NCBI GenBank assembly: GCA_944359735.1
Contig: CALVTA010000060.1
Span: forward strand, 1-7,338
DNA: 7,338 nt
Origin: an uncultured Bacilli bacterium
GTDB lineage: Bacteria; Bacillota_I; Bacilli_A; RF39; UBA660
Direction: 5' to 3'
Shown: piece by piece, positions 5,920 to 7,338 of the stretch
Layout of the letters: each line of letters opens with the position of its first letter
Position numbering within the stretch: position 1 is the first letter of the stretch
Notes under the pieces: generated by a model
Seen by the model: the letters and a program-made list of their open reading frames with translations, nothing else
What the model was told of the DNA's origin: nothing
Databases searched by the model: none
Translations under genes and position numbers: made by a program

Positions 5920-6669
5920 ATGGGAAAACTAGACGGAAAGGTTGCAGTTGTTACAGGTGGTAGTTCTGGTATTGGTCGTGCGATTGCAGAACGTTTTGCT
6001 AAAGAAGGCGCTTCTGTTATTATTGTAGGAAGAAGAGAAGAGACCTTAAAAGAAGTTAGTGAATCTAATAACAATATTATTTATGTAGTAGGAGATATTA
6101 CTGATAGTAATGTTGTTCAAAATGTTGTTGATACTGCTAAAGAAAAGTTTGGTCGTCTTGATATTTTAGTTAATAATGCAGGATGGTGTCCTGTTATGCC
6201 TATTACTAAAATGACTGTAGAAGATTATGATAAAGCCTTTGATTTAGATGTTAGGGCTCTTGTTGATATGACTATTAAAAGTTTACCTATGATTATAGAG
6301 TCTCGTGGTAATATTATAAATCTTTCTAGTGTGGGTGCTGCTCATCCTGGTGTCAATCTTTCTATGTATACTGGTGCTAAGGCTGCTATTGAAAACTTTA
6401 CTAGAGTTTGGGCAGTAGAGTTAGCTGAGTTTAATGTTCGTGTTAATGCTATCGCACCTGGAGCAGTTAGGACTAATATTTGGAATGTGCCTGGGTTAAC
6501 AAAAGAAGAATCTAAAAAACATGAAGATTCTATCGCTAGTACTATTCCATTTAAGAGATTTGCAGATCCAAGTGAAGTTGCAAATGTTGCCATGTTCTTA
6601 GTAAGTGATGAAGCAAGTTATGTTAGTGGTTCTATTTATGCTGTTGATGGAGGACAAGGGGCACTTTAA
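5920..6669 (+). CDS. Short-chain dehydrogenase/reductase, classical SDR (249 aa)
   Basis: This is an NAD(P)-dependent oxidoreductase with a single Rossmann domain, cytoplasmic and probably tetrameric. The cofactor motif is TGGSSGIG (12-19), and two arginines after strand 2 (VGRR, Arg38-Arg39) favour NADPH. NNAG is at 85-88. The catalytic residues are Ser137, Tyr150 and Lys154 (YTGAK), with the expected Ser-to-Tyr spacing of 13. The fourth residue of the usual tetrad, an Asn in helix 4, appears to be Asp110 (FDLDVRAL where relatives have xxxNVRG). C-terminal PGAVRT and VDGG are typical. ATG 5920 has AAGGAG at 5905-5910, 9 nt away. It is the last gene of the flavodoxin-AKR-SDR operon, followed by a hairpin at 6672-6702. 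Family-level resemblance is to FabG/glucose dehydrogenase-like enzymes, but no substrate can be stated. An opposite-strand ORF inside it is a shadow. Confidence 0.93.
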   Translation: MGKLDGKVAVVTGGSSGIGRAIAERFAKEGASVIIVGRREETLKEVSESNNNIIYVVGDITDSNVVQNVVDTAKEKFGRLDILVNNAGWCPVMPITKMTVEDYDKAFDLDVRALVDMTIKSLPMIIESRGNIINLSSVGAAHPGVNLSMYTGAKAAIENFTRVWAVELAEFNVRVNAIAPGAVRTNIWNVPGLTKEESKKHEDSIASTIPFKRFADPSEVANVAMFLVSDEASYVSGSIYAVDGGQGAL

Positions 6670-6702
6670 AAAAAGTGATGGCTACTTTTTAGTCATCACT
6701 TT
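6668..6702. terminator. Convergent terminator between SDR and merR genes
   Basis: A 13-bp stem with one G.U pair joins 6672-6684 and 6690-6702 around a CTTTT loop. Read on the minus strand it ends in seven T's (6674-6668), a good terminator for merR. On the + strand the tail is only TTT inside the stem, then CTATC, so termination of the flavodoxin operon may be weaker. The merR stop codon (6689-6691) lies in the loop and right arm. Confidence 0.78.
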
Positions 6703-7096
6703 CTATCGGTGTTAAGTTACTGTAATACTTAGTCTTACCACTTAAAACATCATTATAAAAGTTTTGTTTCCAGTGAATGTAATTAATACTATCTTGTATT
6801 TTATTTATCTTGTGTTCTAATTCCTTTAACTTGTTATTAAGTATTTCTTTCCTTTCAGGAATAGTAGATTCACCTTTTAAACAAAGGGCTAAGTATTCTT
6901 TCATTTCCACTATACTCATATCACAACTTTTAAGACAAGATAGGCTTTTTATCCAAGCGATGTCTTTATCATTAAAAACACGATAGTTATTTTTATCTCT
7001 TTTGACATTAGGGATTAATCCTTCATTACAGTAAAATTTTAATGTGTCATAAGTTAATCCTGTTTCATCGCAGGCTTGCTTCATTGTATATAACAT
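6689..7096 (-). CDS. MerR-family transcriptional regulator (135 aa), NmlR/AdhR-like
   Basis: This is a dimeric activator/repressor that untwists promoters with long spacers. The N-terminal winged helix runs from MKQACDETGLTYDTLKFY (5-22) through NEGLIP (24-29) and YRVFNDKDIAWIK (38-50), followed by the helix carrying CLKSCDMSIVEMKEYL. A long dimerisation coiled coil follows (about 79-113, rich in Lys/Glu/Leu/Ile), and there is no metal-binding tail. Cysteines are at 9, 23, 54, 58 and 72. Cys54 sits where the conserved redox/electrophile-sensing Cys of NmlR/AdhR proteins is expected. ATG 7096 has AGGAGG 5 nt upstream on the minus strand. It is divergent from an aldo/keto reductase whose promoter has a 19-bp spacer with a dyad, the classic MerR target, so aldehyde or thiol-reactive induction of that reductase is a reasonable inference. 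The inducer is unknown. Confidence 0.92.
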   Translation of the reverse strand: MLYTMKQACDETGLTYDTLKFYCNEGLIPNVKRDKNNYRVFNDKDIAWIKSLSCLKSCDMSIVEMKEYLALCLKGESTIPERKEILNNKLKELEHKINKIQDSINYIHWKQNFYNDVLSGKTKYYSNLTPIESDD

Positions 7097-7126
7097 AATT
7101 ACCTCCTAAAAAAATTAAAAAAACAC

Positions 7127-7157
7127 TTGACCGGGAGTAACTCCAGGGTTGTATATT
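7127..7157 (+). promoter_or_regulatory. MerR-type promoter for the second aldo/keto reductase
   Basis: The -35 box TTGACC (7127-7132, 5 of 6 to consensus) and the -10 box TATATT (7152-7157) are separated by 19 bp. That spacing is too long for good sigma-70 recognition and is the hallmark of promoters activated by MerR proteins. The start codon is at 7208. Confidence 0.8.
7131..7147. promoter_or_regulatory. MerR operator dyad in the promoter spacer
   Basis: CCGGGAGTAACTCCAGG is symmetric about base 7139: GGAGT/ACTCC arms, one mismatched pair, then CC/GG. It begins at the end of the -35 box and fills most of the 19-bp spacer, as expected of a MerR dimer site. It is also the most GC-rich short stretch in this otherwise AT-rich region. 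Confidence 0.78.
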
Positions 7158-7160
7158 CAA

Positions 7161-7189
7161 ATTGTATTAGAAAAATGTTTAATTGTCAA
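7161..7189 (-). promoter_or_regulatory. Near-consensus promoter of the merR gene
   Basis: On the minus strand a perfect TTGACA (7189-7184) is followed, after exactly 17 bp, by TACAAT (7166-7161, 5 of 6). Transcription would start near 7154, inside the -10 box of the divergent reductase promoter, and pass through the operator dyad. MerR bound there could therefore also limit its own expression. Confidence 0.75.
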
Positions 7190-7207
7190 GAAAGGAAGGT
7201 ATGTTTA

Positions 7208-7338
7208 ATGGAATATGTAAAATTAAACAATGGTGTAGAAATGCCAATATTAGGATTTGGAGTATATCAAATACCTAAAGAAGAAACTAAGAAATGTGTA
7301 CTTGATGCGATTAAGGTAGGATATAGAGCGATTGATAC
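7208..7338 (+). CDS. Aldo/keto reductase, 5' part (runs off window)
   Basis: This is the first 43 codons of a second NADPH-dependent aldo/keto reductase. The family opening is clear: LNNGVEMPILGFGVYQ (6-21), then GYRAID (38-43), whose last residue is the catalytic Asp. Tyr, Lys and His of the tetrad lie beyond the window. ATG 7208 has AAGGAAGG at 7192-7199, 8 nt upstream. A nearer ATG at 7201 opens a different, short frame and is not used. Aligned without gaps to the AKR at 5056, 19 of 43 residues are identical, so they are distinct paralogues. It is divergent from merR and driven by the 19-bp-spacer promoter, so it is the probable direct target of that regulator. Confidence 0.9.
   Translation, partial: MEYVKLNNGVEMPILGFGVYQIPKEETKKCVLDAIKVGYRAID

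Noticed and set aside
6342..6593. 83-codon minus-strand ORF inside the SDR gene
   Set aside because: It lies wholly opposite a clear SDR with all family motifs, has no ribosome site and encodes a low-complexity protein; it is an antisense shadow.
7201..7207. ATG at 7201 as the start of the second AKR
   Set aside because: It opens another frame that soon ends; the AKR frame with family residues begins at ATG 7208.
1..7338. CRISPR array, insertion sequence, toxin-antitoxin pair, phage or tRNA genes
   Set aside because: No regular repeats, transposase, terminal inverted repeats, small paired genes or cloverleaf sequences were found.

Overview
The window comes from a very AT-rich, strictly fermentative-looking bacterium, most likely a low-GC anaerobic Firmicute (clostridial, erysipelotrichial or Mollicutes-related). 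The reasons are the AT-rich third codon positions, strong purine-rich Shine-Dalgarno sites in front of nearly every gene, U-tailed hairpin terminators and a [FeFe]-hydrogenase. All 22 Trp codons in the complete genes are TGG, and TGA is seen only as the hydrogenase stop, so the standard bacterial code (11) applies. No rRNA, tRNA, CRISPR array or insertion sequence is visible. Genes are packed tightly, and no gap reaches 300 bases.

Region 1 (1-2927, + strand) is an operon-like run. It starts with the 3' end of a [FeFe]-hydrogenase catalytic subunit whose reading frame is broken near base 82-100. An FAD/[4Fe-4S]/NAD(P) oxidoreductase of the glutamate-synthase small-subunit (GltD) type follows with an 8-nt overlap, then a membrane-anchored alpha/beta hydrolase with a 1-nt overlap. 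A U-tailed hairpin at 2895-2927 closes the run. The hydrogenase/GltD pairing matches the 'glutamate synthase-linked' class of [FeFe]-hydrogenases, whose physiological role is poorly defined.

Region 2 (2928-3830) is a single second membrane-anchored alpha/beta hydrolase ending in a terminator shared with the convergent gene.

Region 3 (3805-6702) is a TetR-family regulator (- strand) divergent from a flavodoxin, aldo/keto reductase and short-chain dehydrogenase operon (+ strand). A 20-bp near-perfect palindrome lies directly upstream of the tetR start and is the likely operator. A related sequence lies in front of the second hydrolase.

Region 4 (6672-7338) is a MerR-family regulator (- strand) divergent from a second aldo/keto reductase that runs off the window. 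The divergent promoters are clear: the reductase promoter has the 19-bp -35/-10 spacing and central dyad typical of MerR targets, and merR has its own near-consensus promoter with a 17-bp spacer overlapping it.

Taken together (inference), regions 2-4 look like a small accessory cluster for detoxifying or reducing reactive carbonyls or other electrophiles, under two local regulators, next to a hydrogen/NAD(P)H redox operon. I see no evidence of a wholly new system. The items most worth a second look are the broken hydrogenase, the two regulatory regions, and the recurring membrane-anchored hydrolases.
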